Part shown: one piece after another, positions 5,831-6,121 of the stretch
Layout: every line of letters begins with the position of its first letter
Numbering within the stretch: the first letter of the stretch is position 1
Origin: JBJXGF01 sp046153015
GTDB lineage: Bacteria; Actinomycetota; Acidimicrobiia; Acidimicrobiales; CAIXPF01
Direction of reading: 5' to 3'
NCBI GenBank assembly: GCA_046153015.1
Contig: JBJXGF010000304.1
Span: 1-6,121 of the forward strand
DNA: 6,121 bases
Notes under the pieces: generated by a model
The model's input: the letters and a program-made list of their open reading frames with translations, nothing else
Databases searched by the model: none
What the model was told of the DNA's origin: nothing
Position numbers and translations under genes: made by a program

Positions 5831-6121
5831 ATGCCCGAGATCGTCATGCCCCAGCTGGGCGAGACCGTCACCGAGGGAACGATCACCAAGTGGTTCAAGC
5901 AGGTCGGTGACCGCGTCGAGCGCGACGAGGTGCTGTTCGAGGTCTCGACCGAGAAGGTCGACTCGGAGGTGCCGGCCGACTCGGCGGGCTATCTCACCGA
6001 GATCCGGGTGCCCGAGGGTGAGACCGTGCCGGTGGGCGCGGTGTTGGCCGTGCTGAGCGACGCCGCCGTGGAGGGCGGCGCCCCCATGCCCGCCGCGGCA
6101 GCCGCCCAGGCCGCCGCTCCG
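5831..6121 (+). CDS. sucB: Dihydrolipoamide acyltransferase (E2) of a 2-oxoacid dehydrogenase, 3' partial
   Basis: The first 97 residues of an E2 acyltransferase, running off the right edge. ATG 5831 is preceded by GAGGAG (5816-5821) with 9 bases spacing. Residues 2-77 form a complete lipoyl (biotinyl-lipoyl) domain: PEIVMPQLGETVTEGTITKW, then VGDRVERDEVLFEVSTEKVDSEVPA, then VPEGETVPVGAVLAVL. Lys42 in TEKVDSE is the predicted lipoylation site. From residue 78 an Ala/Pro-rich flexible linker begins (GGAPMPAAAAAQAAAP). The peripheral-subunit-binding and catalytic domains, and any second lipoyl domain, lie outside the window. The sequence resembles actinobacterial SucB/DlaT, but whether it handles 2-oxoglutarate, pyruvate or branched-chain acids cannot be decided from this part, so the symbol is provisional. 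It follows lpd by 40 bases on the same strand, and its product is the direct substrate of that E3. Confidence 0.93.
   Translation, partial: MPEIVMPQLGETVTEGTITKWFKQVGDRVERDEVLFEVSTEKVDSEVPADSAGYLTEIRVPEGETVPVGAVLAVLSDAAVEGGAPMPAAAAAQAAAP

Noticed and set aside
3988..5898. Long minus-strand open frame of 636 codons covering lpd
   Set aside because: It is the antisense shadow of the highly conserved E3 gene. The product is low-complexity (Asp, His, Gly, Arg, Ala, Leu) with no domain, as expected in GC-rich DNA where stop codons are rare.
4071..6056. Long plus-strand open frame of 661 codons in another frame
   Set aside because: It overlaps all of lpd and the E2 lipoyl domain, both with complete family motifs. 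The product is an Arg/Gly/Pro-rich out-of-frame translation.

Overview
The window is strongly GC-rich throughout, with G or C at most third codon positions, GTG starts and several proteins of actinobacterial style. It most resembles a chromosomal segment of a high-GC actinobacterium. An acidimicrobial or other deep-branching lineage is possible, but that is inference because no rRNA or other marker is present. Nearly all of the window is ordinary core and accessory metabolism. No phage, CRISPR array, intact transposase, tRNA or rRNA is visible.

Left part (1-2051, plus strand): the window opens inside a gene for a single-pass membrane protein. It has a Pro-rich repeat tail, one transmembrane helix and two predicted beta-sandwich (DUF4352-like) extracytoplasmic modules. 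About 60 bases later comes a short-chain dehydrogenase very close to the HSD10 / 3-hydroxyacyl-CoA dehydrogenase type-2 family.

Middle (2065-4016): a minus-strand TIGR01777-type epimerase-like protein converges on the dehydrogenase, with stops 13 bases apart. It diverges from a plus-strand monoacylglycerol-lipase-like alpha/beta hydrolase. The hydrolase stop overlaps, in a GTGA junction, the start of a 29-residue single-helix membrane peptide that is easily missed.

Gap (4017-4395): about 380 bases without a convincing gene. It holds a 118-base inverted-repeat element (27-base arms, 23 matches, ends TGT...ACA) that could be a MITE-like element or a long structured RNA. Two GC-rich hairpins follow, then a near-perfect Shine-Dalgarno sequence.

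Right part (4396-6121, plus strand): a complete dihydrolipoamide dehydrogenase (E3) gene, whose best start codon reads ACG rather than ATG or GTG. It is followed 40 bases later by the start of a lipoyl-domain acyltransferase (E2) gene cut by the window edge. E3 and E2 form a 2-oxoacid dehydrogenase operon. The E2 carries the lipoyl lysine, and E3 reoxidises the dihydrolipoyl group and reduces NAD+.

I see no wholly new system. The points most worth checking are the ACG start of lpd, the inverted-repeat element in front of it, and the coupled small membrane protein.
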